DNA of 64,000 nt from Penicillus capitatus (Eukaryota; Chlorophyta). The position numbers were made by a program, and so were the translations under genes. Below the pieces are notes generated by a model. That model was not told where the DNA came from. It saw only the letters and a list, made by a program, of their open reading frames with translations, and searched no databases. The DNA lies in NCBI GenBank assembly GCA_965649825.1, contig OZ287701.1:434001-498000 (forward strand). Direction: 5' to 3'. This document shows positions 11,298 through 23,634 of the stretch, one piece after another; the stretch's first letter is position 1; the number at the start of each line of letters is the position of its first letter.

Positions 11298-11510
11298 CTA
11301 GAACTGCAGCTCTTCATCTGCCGTCATCACAAATCCATCGCCAGACAGGAACCCAAAAAACGCCCTGAGATTGTTGGGTCGATACGTTCTGACGCACAGG
11401 TGAAATCTTCCACCAAGCTGCGGCAACTCGGCAACGACATGCGTGGCAGTATCTGGGTGGAATCCGCCTTGGAGGATTTGATACTGGACGCAAATCATCT
11501 CGATGACCAT
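11298..11510 (-). CDS. Small ORF, possibly a last exon; decayed homologue near 46 kb
   Basis: A 70-residue ORF starting MVIEMICVQYQ. The stretch coding DTATHVVAELPQLGGRF has a near-identical DNA counterpart around 45.9-46.03 kb, but there the same frame is broken by stop codons. A possible acceptor (ACGTCTAG) immediately precedes the ATG, so this may be the last exon of a lost or unrecognised gene. No family is recognised. Confidence 0.3.
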   Translation of the reverse strand: MVIEMICVQYQILQGGFHPDTATHVVAELPQLGGRFHLCVRTYRPNNLRAFFGFLSGDGFVMTADEELQF

Positions 11511-11850
11511 CTAGACGTGTCGCGTCAATATGGTGACAGAGAGCATTAATCGAGACATAGAGGTAACAGCGATGGAGTTAAAGAGATCATCAGGAAACAA
11601 AGGAATCGTCTAGGTTGCCATGGTCTTCAGGACCCCGTCCATTCTTCAGCCGAGACTTGATTCGTTACGACAGAACAAGGTCGACAGAAGATGGATGTAA
11701 TCAATGAAGTAGAAATAAAGTGTGACTGCACATCAAACTCACAAACGTCACTTCACTAGATTGATCGCTCAACAAATTTGGCAACACAGTCGTGGATGTA
11801 AAAACATAAAAGACAAACAGCCCCGTCCATAATTTCAAAGTGTGATGTCT

Positions 11851-13514
11851 TCACATGTCGAGCAACGCGTGCAGCTCGTCTTCAGAAAAATCGCTGAAAA
11901 GCAGCTTCATTCCTGGGGCGCATTCACGCACGACGCTCGAGGTCTTGATTCTGCGTCGCTGTTTCTCGGTTACTTGCAGATGAAGCATGATCCCTTCGCC
12001 TTTACCCGGTCCAGGTGCTGCTGTACCAAGCCCACCAAGAAAGGGAGCGGGTCCGACAATATATGCCATCTTCGACGACCCGCCGCCGAAGTCGATTTCT
12101 GTCGTAGGCATCTTCACCATGCTCGTTATGCCTCCTCTAAATACGGTAATATCCATTGGAAGCTGACCAGTCGAGGTAATTATGTAATAAGCCAAAGCTG
12201 TCTGCACCGGAAGCTGCGGCTGCGTTCTGAAATCTGTCACACTTTTGCGGATGATCAGAGACAGTTCCGCAAAAGTCTCTCGGAGAGACTTTCCTTCGAG
12301 ATCACGGCCTTCCAAAGACGGTATTTGATACCCGTAACCATTTCCGCAGTAGTTCTCCGGAAGAAATTCGGCACCGTTCTGCAGATACTCAATTGCTATG
12401 GGCGTCGTGGTATTCGAGATTTCGAGATCCGAGGCGCTGACAACAGGCTGAGTTCGCTCTTTGAGAATTTCGATCGAAAGCATCCAATTGAAGGCGACGA
12501 GGATATCGTTGGTCGAGACGAACTGGCCTTCCTCCAAGAACGGCTTCACCATTGCTTTCATATCTGCCAACGTTTCCTGCAAGACACTCTTCGAATGATA
12601 TGATGTGACAGATGATAGAAAACCTTGGAGAAGTACAGAGGTTCTAGGGAAAACGAGTCGTCCGGAAACTGAACGAGGGTTGGAAATACCGCATCTGGCT
12701 TCACTTTACGTGGAAGCTGCGCGATGTCTTCGCCCAAAAAAGTGAAACGCTTGGCCAACTGATCTGGCCACATGTAGGAACGGTCGTGGCATCTGTCGGG
12801 AATCTCCACTCCACGGTATGCCCTTCCGAGGTCACGGTAGAGCTCGATGAGTCGCTGCCCGTCCATTAGTATGTGAGAAATGAAGAGGGTCACCGCACAG
12901 CCGTCTTTGAAATGCGTCAATCGTGCTGCGGCCAGAGCCTTTTCTCCGCTAGAGCACAAATACAGCTAAGCTTCTAATCATGGGTGACAGAATATAGTGG
13001 ACCTAAGCATGGCTTTGCTGTCTACAGCTTCCATGAAGAAAGGCATCTCCGGGCACACAGGGAAATTGGCATGAGGGGCTGTTATCTTGCCATAGGTCAG
13101 AATGGCGGATGCGATGGTCATGTCCGCTTGCATCTCGAAGAAAGGGAAGCCGAAGGCCTGAGCGTTCTCGGGATTGACCTATTTGGAATATCACTGTTAC
13201 TGGATGTCTTCAAAAGGGAGTCACTGTTACTGGATGTCTTCAAAAGGGAGATATTGTTTTCGCACTTCAATGCGGTAACGCGTATCGACGTCTGGCGCTA
13301 CTCTGCCGCAGAGGATTGGATACTTGACGGACAGCTTTTCTAGAGCCTCCTTTAAGTGTTCAGCGTCCACATCGTAGTCGAAGAAAAAGGGCCACGAAAT
13401 GAAGACGAAACTGTTGAGAGAGTAAACGTCGATTGGCGCCAGAAGAAACGTTCCGTCTTGGACGCCTTGCGGATGAATCCATTCTTCTTTCAAAAGCTTG
13501 AAAGGCTCCGGCAT
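11851..13514 (-). CDS. BAHD-type acyltransferase, copy 1
   Basis: Four exons close one frame: 13514-13266, 13178-13003, 12948-12624 and 12576-11851 (491 residues, the usual BAHD length of 430-500). The catalytic HxxxD is HILMD at residues 167-171. The second family motif, DFGWG in plants, is here DFGGG (412-416). STNDILVAFNW fits the conserved helix of the second domain. BAHD enzymes transfer acyl groups from acyl-CoA to alcohols or amines in the cytosol; the substrate cannot be told. The start is the ATG of MPEPF, because the other two copies have no nearby upstream ATG. Intron 1 has donor GTGCGA and is longer than in its paralogues because of a 30-bp tandem duplication. The apparent stops near 12.98 kb lie in intron 2. 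The copy looks intact. Confidence 0.85.
13191..13250. repeat. Perfect 30-bp tandem duplication inside intron 1 of acyltransferase copy 1
   Basis: 13191-13220 and 13221-13250 are identical. The matching intron in copies 2 and 3 has the unit once, so the duplication arose after the gene copies separated. Confidence 0.95.
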
Positions 13515-14174
13515 TACGAAAGACACGAAAACGGAACGGTTCAGTGGTTTTTTAGACGCGGAATTTCCTGAGCGTACCTCTAAAAAGCCAGTACGTAAAT
13601 GTGTGCCATTTGTTGTCATCTTGATGGAGCATTCATTGCGCAGCTGTCACGTCGTTCGTGGCACTTCGAGAACTTCATTCTGTCTGCATTTCTGGAAGTC
13701 TGCGCGTCAATGATCTCATGTGCTGTCTGTTACTGCACAGTTTCTGATGTAGGCGTTGACAGACGAATGGCGTTGCAGTTTCGTCGACGCGCTGAACTGG
13801 ATGAAACGGCGCTGGGATAACGCAATAAAACCTCCGGTACCTCAACAAACCTTTTGATACCATAACAACAACCGTTTCTTTTGTTGCCTGAGATAGAAAC
13901 TCGGCAGAAGATCAGAGCACCACTGAACATGAATACGAAGATTCTTGTTGAATTTGAAAAACAAGGAGCAACATGCAAACACAACCATAAACAGCAACAC
14001 ACTGGATGCGCATACACTGCGCATGATGAAGAAAGAAAAAAACCCGTTAAGTAGACTCTTCCAGGTCCCTGACATTAAGTTCAAGACTTTGGCGCAACTG
14101 TTAAAAAACGTACAAGAGACGACCAGAATTCCTCTGTTGTTGTTGCTGATGGAAAGCAGGAATCTTAAGAAGAC

Positions 14175-17100
14175 TTATGCGTTTGACGCGTCATTGAGGG
14201 AAACGAGTTCAGAACGCAGCTTCCAGAATCCACTGGTGTCCCTATCCGCCCGGCCCGATTGCCAGATGACCCAGAGCTTGTGAACCAGCCAGGTGTCTTC
14301 ATTTTCCTCCAGATCGTGGATTCCCTGAAACCGTATCTTCAAGACTTTTGCATACACGTCCAGTATTCTGTGGACGCCTAACCACAGGCGACAAAACAAG
14401 AATCCCATGAAAACAAAGTTCAGGATGGCACAGATGATGGAGAGCATGGATGCTTCTTCGTCGGTGATGAATGTCGCAATGGCATAGACGAAGAGAGCCA
14501 TCAGCAGCGATGTTGCCTCCATCGAGTTGTAACCGATCTTCTTGTTGAGCCATATCCATATCGGAGCCAGTTGTCCAGCGCCAAGCCATCTGAGAGTACT
14601 GCCCATGCAGGAAGGTAGTGTCTTGTGTATGTCTTCGGCGTCAAATGGTTTGATGAAGACATGAATTAAGCAAGACACAAAAATCACAATAAACACCAAA
14701 CCCAGTCTTATGTTCGTCGTCACATTGATCGGCGAGAAAACAATGATGACGAACGACAGAGTTATCGTTCTCATGGCTACGAAAATGTTCCAGTACAGAG
14801 CCAGTCCTGTGGAACGGAGTCCGGAGCACAGGAATCCGTACTTGTGCACAAAATCGACATCCTCCAACAGCTCTTGCTGTTTACCACGGTATATGATGGA
14901 TGCCGAGTAGGCGAGAACGATGAGACAGCATAACAGCAAAGCCAGAGAAAGAATGGACACCCACAAATGAGGCCCCTCCATGTATTTGATGGATGAGTCT
15001 TCCGACCAGATGAAACTGTCGTTCAGGAGATCGTACTGATTGAACTCGTGATCGGTAAGCTTCTCTGGCAGCTTGGCAAAACTGACAACGCGTAACAGTT
15101 CACCAGCGATGTCGATAACGTAAGTGAAAAATCCGAAGAAGAAAATGAACTGGACATGCGGAATCACACCGTCTTCAGTTGATCGATCTCCTCGTCGTTT
15201 GAGTCCGAGCCTCCACAATGCAAACATGAGGACATAGAAAAGAAGTATAAGCACAGGGAAGAGAGTTCGAATCAACAGAATCATCAGTGTCAAGCCTCTC
15301 TCGTGTTCGTGACGGTGTTCATTTGAGAAATTGCATTCGAATGGGTGCAAGCGGATGATGTTGGTCATCCTTCCCACTGCGCCTACGTTCATCGTCGAAG
15401 TGATGAGACTTGGTTAGAAAGGAATAATTTCAGTACTTTGAATACCGAGCATCGCTTTCATGCCTGTTTTCCACCTGAGGCCAAAAGAAAGGGCCAAGCT
15501 GCACAGTTGCATGTAGTTGAACATTATCTAGGAGAACAAAATGACATCAGCAATGCCCCTTTGACGGTAGATTTTCTTACTCCGTAGATCGTCGAGACGG
15601 AGCCCACTGCACTGCTGAAGTCAGGACAATTAGAACCATCCGAGCACTCGCGACATCCGTGCTGATCTGTCTCTGGGTTGGAGCGCGACAACAGTCTGAG
15701 ATCTTGAGCTCTCTGTTCAGAGGTGGAAGGCCCGGCCGCCTTCTCGTCAATCGATTGGATGTCACCGACAAGTTCTGGATGGTCTGCAGGATATTGGGCG
15801 AGTCCCTCGGGTAAAGCGTCTTCAGCTTCCGATGAGCTCATCGAAGACAAGGATGACTTATCCAATCCGAGCGCAATCCTCAGCCTCTGCGAAGCTTGGA
15901 TGGCAAGATCTGTGTGCATGCTTCTCCAGGCCAACCATAACTTGAAAGAAAAAGCAAAAAAGAACACAACTGCAGAAGCTAGGGTCATAAGAACAGATAC
16001 CAAACGGCTGCCGCGGCAGGGCTCGCAATGGCCGCTTACTGATCGTCCGTGTTCTTCGGCGCACGAGGAGCACAGTGTCCCGTTGTATGCATCTGAACAC
16101 TGGGGATAATCTTCTGTAAAGTCTTCCGGCTTTCTGTGGCTTTGGTTCCACGTTCTCAGTTCTTCTGAGACGCGCGTCGTATCTTCATAGTAATCGACCA
16201 GATCCCTTGTTCTGTTCTCTCTTTTGCATGCTTCATCGATGGGACACTTGATCATTCGAGGCGAAAAGGGCGTCGAGTGCCAGTACTCTTCCTCTGGCAC
16301 CAATGCCATGGTTCCAACGCATATTCCATGCTCCTCACACTCTCGGCAGTCGTCTATCGTCGAGAAACTGTAGTACGAGTAGTCGCATCGCGAACAGGTG
16401 GCTTTGTCTTCATCCATGAGCTCTCCGTGTCGACAGGGTTTCGTTTTGAAGACCACAGTCGTCGACAGATTCCTCCCGTCCTTCGAACGAATCCATACCG
16501 AATCATTAATGTTTGCTCCGACCACGTTTGTGTTGCTGATACACACAATCCCGTTCTTAGCAGTGTATTCAGTTGTTCCACTAATGTGTTGAGATTCAAG
16601 CAATACAGCAAGATCTACGGGTCACGCATGAACCTCGAAGAAGCTGCAGCATGATCTCACCGCTATCTTTGTTTGGCCATTCGATGGTTTCGCCAAAGAT
16701 GTCCCTCACGGAGACACTGATCTCTTTGGCTGAACATTCTGCGTTCTCGTTAACCTTGGAAGAGATGCCCAGAAGATCTCCAGGAGATAATGACAAAGGT
16801 CCATCGACGTTCTCTATCTTCAAAGACGCAGCATCTGTCCCGATGTCATCCTGTCTGCTATTGTTGTTAGTCTAAATGACAATAGAAAAAGTGTGGTCAT
16901 CGAGGTAGGAAATAAACTCACGAGCATGCGATTGTCTGTCACAGTAAGGCATGTTTGATTTCCGAAAACACGTCCTTGGATGACGTCGTCAGCCCGTACA
17001 TCATCATGACAAACATATGCGAAGTTCGATATTGAACCCACATACAAGCCTCCTCCACTGTTTTCGGCGGTGTTTTGGGTCACATTCACCTTAGTGAACA

Positions 17101-20083
17101 TCACATGGCGGCAGCGATCATTCGGGGGCACGGCAGGAGGACAAGGAAAATCGCTGAAGTGTGACGGGTCTCCGTGGCTGCCTTCGAGATACATGCCACC
17201 TAGTGCACTTTCTAAGTATGCCCTTCGCGCACGGAGAAAGTACCTCCAGTAATGGCTTTGTTCTTTGACATCGTGATCTCTTCCAGTACCACATTCACAC
17301 GCGATCCACCTCTGGTATTATTAAGTGCAAGGTAGATGCCACCTCCTTTGCCTTGACGACGATCCTCAATATGTAGAAGGTACTGGCCACTCTGTTTCCT
17401 CATGTCGAGCCATGTTTGAACGAGGGAATCGCCATCATCTTCCAGCCATTTCAGTCCGAGTGCTCGGTTGCCTGTCAAATCCCATTCTCGGATCTGAAGG
17501 CAAGAAGAAGTCAGGAGGGACACGGCTGAGTGCTATTTACCTTAATGGATTGAGTCAGTTCGTGTTCGGAACTGATGTAGACGGCTCCGCCGAGCAGAGC
17601 TGCGTTGTTCTCATAGGTAAAACAACTTTGCGTTAGACATTCGTTCTTGATTCCTCCGGCGTTTCTGAGGCATATCGCTCCTCCAATCGAAGCGATGTTT
17701 CGCGTGAAGAGGACATGCGACTGCTGGTTCGAGAACAGACTCCCTCCCTCGAAAGATATGGCACCACCAGCGTTTGTTGCTATGTTCTCGGTGAAGGTAG
17801 TATCACAGAACTCTTGGATTTCGATGCTGCCTGTCATGCAACAGACACACGTTGCACGATGCAAACGTAAAGATGCAACGCACCGCATTGGAGGCAAGCA
17901 ATTGCACCGCCGGTCATGAGAGCGGCGTTAGATATGAAATGCACAGCGTTGGGATTAACCTCGGACACCCCTGGCGGAATCTGAAAGAAGCTTCCTTCTT
18001 GCAGTCCCAGTGCACCCCCCGAAAGAGCATGATTTGATTTGAAAGTGGTCAACTTGACCGTCATACTCGTTCGTCGAAATGCTCCTGCGCCACCGATACT
18101 GCCCGCTCTGTTCTCTTCAAACCAGCAGTGTGCGAACTCGGCAACGCCGCCAATCTTTAAAACGGCGCCGCCTTCTTCCGCTCTGTTGTGGCGCAAGACG
18201 GTCTCACTGCACGTCAAAATGTCGGCAGTCGACATAATGGCTCCTCCTCTGACAGTAGCTGTGTTGTTTGTAAACGTACAGTTATTCACTGTCATCCGAA
18301 CCTCGGCATCGACAGCCCCTCCCTGCTGTCCAGCGCTGTTGTTTTCGAAGGTGCACTTTTCAAACGAGACTCTGTTTACCCAGACGGCGCCCGCTCTCTC
18401 CTCGGCTCTGTTGTTTACCATACTGCAATTGACAAATAACGCGTCGTAGAGACTGAGTGCACCTCCGCGCCTTCCAGCGCTGTTACTCTCCAGATGACAA
18501 TCCACAAAGCTTGCGTTTTTCTTCACATAAACTGCCCCTACATCACGATCGGCCGAATTCCCAAAGAAACGGCAGGCTTTAAAGATCGCGTCGCCACGCA
18601 CTTCCACGGGTTTGTCATTTCCAGCCTTGTTCTTCGTGAACTTGCAATCTTCGAATGTCGCATCTCCCATTACAACAACAGCTGGAGAGTTTCGCCCGGC
18701 AGTGTTGCCATCGAAATCGCAGCCATGGAATGTCGCGTCTTCTTCGACGGTGACGCCAGCACGGTCCGTTTCGGCGCTGTTGTTTGCAATATGGCAATCT
18801 CGCAGTTCTGCATTCCCTGTGATGTAAACGGCACCGAACATTTGTCCAGCTCTATTGTTCTTCATTCTGCAGTTCCGAAAAGTGGCGTTTCGCGCCACGA
18901 GAACTGCGCCTACGTTGATGGCGGTGTTATTCACAATGTCGCAGTCAAAGAAGCTAGCATTGCCCGCGGCAAAGACGCTTCCTACACTTCCGCTGGCGCT
19001 GTTACTTGCAATGCTGCAATGACTGAAAGTCACGGTTCCTTCATCCACAACAACTGCCCCTCCTTCAGCGCCACTGTTTCCCTCAAACTGGCAGTATTGA
19101 AAACTGGCATCGATGTTCGAAGTGTAAACGGCCCCTCCTCTCACAATCGCATTGTTGTTGTGAAATTCGCATCGCTCGGCCTTCACAGGAGCGTTCCGCA
19201 CATCCACAGCACCGCCAGTATCGGCACTGTTGTTTGTGAACTGCGTCTCGCTCAAGATCAACGCGCAGCCCATCCCTGATAGCGCACTCCCTCCTAGTTC
19301 TGGTGGAAGTTGGTTCTCGGCTGGAAGGATTGCAGACGGGACAGTCAATCCCTTCTTGGAGTTGTCTCTGAAAACGCAGCGCTCCATGGCTATCGAGCAC
19401 CCTAGTCAAAATCGCCATAAGGACTGATGATGCATTCAGTCGCTATTCGTACCTGCCGATTGCCAGCCCTCGTCGAAATCGTTCGAAAACGCTGTCCTAT
19501 ATCTGCGTTCGCGTGGTCCGACGGCGAAAGGCCATCGGGATCCCAAGACTTCGATGGCGGTAGCATTCTTGCACCCTCTGAATACCAGAGATTCGATCCG
19601 AACGTTTCGACAGTTTCTGCGTACAAAGAAACCGACTGTCTCTATAGCGGTAGGCAGCGTCTGCGATGGAGTACCTGATGAAGAAGATGCTCCCTTTGGC
19701 AGGACAGAGGAGCGTCGTCGATGGGCGGACTCCGCGGATGGTGACGTCAGATACGTCTTTGATGACAAGCACCTCCGTCAGTTGCATGGTGTCCAAGTCG
19801 AAGACGATCGTCTGGTTGCTCTGAAGCTGCGCGACTGCCGTCTTTGCCTCTTTAGTCGTTTTGACGTGAACATCTGTCGACGTGGCATGCACGCCCCGGA
19901 TGCCACCTGAGCATCAAAAAGCCATTGAAAGGCGAAACCAAACGGCAAATGCAGCTAGCGCTGCTACAGACTCCGTACAATGGAGTTGCCGTGGAACACC
20001 TCACCTGGGCGGAATAGAAACAGCAAGACCAGAATGTGTACCAACGGCGTCTTCAGCGACAGACGGCATCTTAGCTCAAACAT
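14175..20083 (-). CDS. Secreted beta-helix (Pmp-repeat) protein fused to a multi-pass membrane domain, copy A
   Basis: Multi-exon gene. It starts at ATG 20083 with a signal peptide (KTPLVHILVLLFLF). A phase-1 intron ending CTCAG leads to the ectodomain. Exons at about 19.9-16.6 kb encode many FxxCxFxxNxAxxxGGA-like repeats (517 residues in the largest exon, 19387-17834). These are polymorphic-outer-membrane-type repeats that fold as a right-handed beta-helix. A Cys-rich segment follows (CRHGELMDEDKATC, CRECEEHGICVG; 16.6-16.0 kb), then a TM helix (SVLMTLASAVVFFFAFSF), a Ser/Glu-rich stretch and, from 15.4 kb, about seven more TM helices with a cytosolic tail ending SLNDASNA. It is probably a large surface receptor, adhesin or channel-like protein. 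Donor and acceptor pairs I checked close the frame; not every internal exon between 18 and 16.6 kb was resolved. Copy B is at 37534-43552. Confidence 0.8.
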
Positions 20084-21308
20084 TTCTTCCTTTTAGCGAA
20101 CACTACCGTTCCCTTTGCTGTCGCGAACGAAAAGAGCTTGTGCGGGTAGAACGTGGTGAAATGCGGGGAACAATGCGAACGAACAAACTGTTCAGGCGCG
20201 TCGGGGCGAGATAAAATCATAATCGCTTCACGGATGATGGATTCATGCACGTAGTGGTTGAATGTACTTTGACTGGACGCGTCAATCAACAACGCTGAAG
20301 TCGCGTAAGTGGCACATCGACTGTTGACTGCCACTGAGAAGACAGGTGAGACAAGACCTCTAGAAGATAACAGACGCAACGCCCAAGACAGGCCTCGTGA
20401 ATCTTCGCGTTCTGCTTTTATCGTGTCACGCCTCTCGACGTGCGTCGACACGATCAGATTTCCAGCGGGGCGACCTAACACCAACATCCATGAATTAAGC
20501 TACGCACGCGAATTATCGACGCTGCAACTGCTGACGTCGTCTTCTGCAACTCTTGATCGCTCGACCATGTCGCCTACGACGTCGGCGTAGCACACCGTGT
20601 TGAAAGTGCGTATTGGATGTGAAAATTCCAGAAGAGCTGCTTTCTTTCGCTAGGGAATCCTCATACATCTGAATCTTAGATCACTCTGCGTAAAGAGAGT
20701 TACCCTGCGAAGGTCCTGTCGTGTCGCAAGGTCACACAAACGCAGTTATCGTCATTTCTAAACGTCAAGTCCTTCGCCGCGCTGTAAAGATGGCGTCGAT
20801 GCAGATGATGTTCTGAGCGACAATCGAAACTCCGCCTCTAAGATCCCCACGTCGCTTTCGGCAGACAGTCAGATGACGCAAAGTGCCGCGTACCACAATT
20901 CCAGCTGCTATGCGTTCAGCCTCGCTCTCTTTTGTTTAATCTCAGGTTGGTGATTAACAACCGTCTCCAAAAAGTCAGCTTGCATTCGTGATTTTTCTTG
21001 GCTTGCAAGAAAGAACAGGCGTTTTGGAAACACACACAATCCAGAGATCCACTATTCTTGACATCTGAAGTATATACTCACATCATTGCCACGTACTTAC
21101 GTAATAAATCAAATGAGATAAAAAAGACAGACTCCAATGTGCAACAGGTGAGGTTGGAAAGATCGGAATTCTGCCTCTGACAGCCAGACGATGGATGGAT
21201 TCTTTATTAGATTGAACGAATTCTCGTATTCCAATGCGAGTGAACCGTATCGAATGCCAAACATCTCAGAATCTGCAGACGTCGACTGCAACATTGAGAA
21301 TTGATCCG
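20084..21308. other. Intergenic spacer of the duplication (copy A)
   Basis: No supported gene. It holds the upstream flank of the Pmp gene and the 3' flank of the small membrane gene. The whole stretch is homologous to 43553-44774, which argues for recent duplication, not for coding function. Confidence 0.6.
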
Positions 21309-22450
21309 TCAGTTGGAAAAGAACACGAAACAGTCACATTGCAAGACGTCTGTCACGATGACGACCATCAAAGCTACTGCGCCGAAGATAAGGGAGAGAA
21401 AAGCAGAGGCACAAAAGAACAGCATGAGTGCGACATCCGAACCGTCATTCTCTCTCTCTCCAACTCGTCGCCATTGCACACATAACCGATAGCACACTCC
21501 AAGTTCTCCTCGGACAGAGAAGTGTAACCTCGACAGACGACATCCGAGGAATCGTTCAGTTGAAATTGCAGCAGGACGCCGCCGACGACACTTCCGACGG
21601 CGACAACGAAAACGTAGACCAGAAAGGCGATCAGGGGCTGTTTCCATTTCGGATTTCTTGCATAAAACGAATGATTCCCACGACCCAGACGACAAGCGCT
21701 ATGACGCCAAACGCAATGGAAAGCTTATTGAACGTGGCTCCAACGGGTTCGTCTACTTGTAGACTTCCTCCGATGATGTTGTAGTCCGACGGGTAGGTCT
21801 CATATAGGCATGGGAAGAGCGTGACCTCGACTCTGTCACCTTCAGACCCAGGACAAGATTCCCGTCCGTCCCCGCGCAACGCACACTGCCAAACTCTCAT
21901 CCTCGACTGCAATCCAGATGTCAGATGCGATAGAAGAAGGGGTTGCAGTTTGCCGGGCGACGGATGACATGCGCGATGTCGCAATCGTTCATTTTTCTAG
22001 ACGTCGTTTCATGCGGCAGGCGGACCGCAGTTCGGCGTCAGGTCCGACGAAACTGAACTTATTGAATCTGACGTGGCTCTTTGTACTCAACCGTCTCATG
22101 TGGAAGTAACCTGTGCATATTCTGCTGTCATTGCACTCTCCCAGCTGAGAGCAGTGGCGTGAATCAGAATGACTCTCACTTCAGTGTTCTTGAACTGTCT
22201 TTGTGAGTTGCCAAACGTGCAGAGTGAGTCGCGAAGTGCTGCTTGTGCTCGATGCCTTAAATCCGTGTGTTGTTGTTCTATGCGATCTTCTCTGAAGTAA
22301 CAAAAACACACTCTCCCCGGCCTTGGGCCTCTCTGGACGCATTCTCCTTTCTCCGAGCTCATCTTGCAATCGAAGGTTGACAACTGTGATCGGGCGCGAC
22401 AGTCACGGCCGGCAGATGAACGATCCGCTCGTCGAAGACGTGCAAAGATG
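21309..22450 (-). pseudogene. Small multi-pass membrane protein, copy A, with two frame disruptions
   Basis: Open segments encode a Cys-containing ectodomain (RMRVWQCALRGDGRESC, 21.9 kb) and a TM helix (IAFGVIALVVWVVGIIRF). After a break come TM segments matching copy B (LIAFLVYVFVVAV; SAFLSLIFGAVALMVVIV), with a Cys-containing loop ending near YVCNGDELE. Relative to copy B, this copy lacks one base near 21637 (AGGGGCTG against AGGGGCCTG) and has two extra bases in a CT run near 21455. Together these do not restore the frame. Exons upstream to about 22.45 kb (CKMSSEKGECVQRG...) probably belong to the same gene. Either the copy is decaying or there are sequence errors. Function unknown; the neighbour in both duplicates is the Pmp/7TM gene. 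Confidence 0.5.
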
Positions 22451-22899
22451 TGTAGTGTCCGAGAATCTCTGCACGTGTTTCTTCTATTTCCTCTGCTTGG
22501 CGAGATTCCATGCAATTCGTACAACAGATGAATCGAACGATCGTATCCGTGGAACCGAACTTCTGGACTAGACCTCGATTCTTGATCTCCGTTTTTCGCC
22601 ACAGTCCATGTGCACGTTGCTCAAAACAAAGAGAAGGTCACATCATGCCGGTTACTTTGTTCCTGTACTAGATGAGCGTGCTAGATACATTGAAGGACGT
22701 TAGAGGAGGCGACACAGGAAGAGTAATCGGCTTTGCGGCGTCACTCTCTCCGAGAATCTCGCTTTGTCTAGACAGGATGCAATGCGTCACCCGTTGCATC
22801 GCGATTCCGTTTAGTGAACCGTTTTAGTCAAAACAGAAGATCATTACGTATATTGTCCGTTTACATCTATCATTGCAAACGCCATGGCTATGTGTATAC

Positions 22900-23486
22900 A
22901 CACAGGCCATGTGCGTCTTCTCTCTATGTATGCCCTCCCATACACACATCTCCTGATCGTCGTTTTGTCAGAAGCAGTTCATCTGCGTCGCCATATCGAC
23001 TTCGACGACTTCGTCCGTGGCGACCTCGACACGCTCTCGAGACTTGCTCCGACTCGCCCCCCTGCATGACACGTCGCAGATGATGTGACGTCTTTCGACA
23101 TCGCTGTCTTACACTTCTTCGCGTCGCGTCTTCTTTCGGCGCTCCTCTCGGCCGTTCATCGTCTCGAGCGCATCTCCGATTCGCTGCAGGTCACTCTACA
23201 GCGCATAGCATCGTTCGGCGATCCGCGACAAAACCAAGACGCCACGGTCAACGCCATCAACCCCCAGAGAGACGCAAGGGAACGCCGATGCCGTCGACGA
23301 GCGTCGGCGGCGCGATGTTGGAGCATCCGACGACGCTCTCTCCATCCGGATGCGACGCGAACGAACGAACATACGGGGCGACGATACCTGGACGTCCTCC
23401 GGTGTCGCCTGCATTCGAAAGAGGTGTTTGAAGTCGAACGGCAATCCATTGGTCCCCTTCCGCGCGCGCGTTCGACTCTTCGTCAT
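22900..23486 (-). CDS. Hypothetical basic, partly coiled-coil protein
   Basis: ATG at 23486 (MTKSRTRARKGTNGLPFDFK). A candidate GT-AG path gives a later exon reading SDLQRIGDALETMNGREER, followed by a 53-nt intron (GTGTAAG...CATGCAG) and an Arg/Glu-rich segment toward 22.9 kb. I recognise no family, and a 179-codon ORF lies on the other strand (23085-23624). The splice path is tentative. Confidence 0.3.
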
Positions 23487-23634
23487 GATCGCGAAACGCC
23501 GCTGTCGTTGATGACGTCACAGCGAAATACAATCGATCGTGTCCGAGACAGAGAATCTAACAGCAGCGTCGTTGCAGTACGAAATGACAGTCTTCGGCGT
23601 CGACATGGTCGATCCCGTAAATGACGTACATCTA

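Larger units (their letters stand above)
11625..21785. repeat. Segmental duplication, copy A
   Basis: This block and 33255-45230 share the same genes in the same order and orientation (BAHD acyltransferase, Pmp/7TM gene, small membrane gene), with closely similar introns and flanks. Homology begins near TCTTCAGGACCCC and ends inside the small membrane gene. Copy A joins the acyltransferase 5' end directly to the Pmp 3' flank (about 13.55 kb), whereas copy B has about 1.8 kb between them. Confidence 0.85.

Noticed and set aside
12960-13003. Stop codons splitting acyltransferase copies 1 and 3 (also 47748-47750), first read as pseudogene mutations
   Set aside because: All three copies have AG|GT ... 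CTCTAG| at the same place; removing this 48-54-nt intron restores the frame in every copy.
14175-20083. Recent horizontal transfer from chlamydia-like bacteria because of Pmp repeats
   Set aside because: The gene has many native-style short introns and a eukaryotic multi-pass membrane region; beta-helix repeats of this kind are widespread in protists.
23085-23624. Plus-strand 179-codon ORF as a gene
   Set aside because: Composition is Arg/Ser-rich throughout, with no motif; it lies opposite a minus-strand path with plausible splice sites and may be a shadow.
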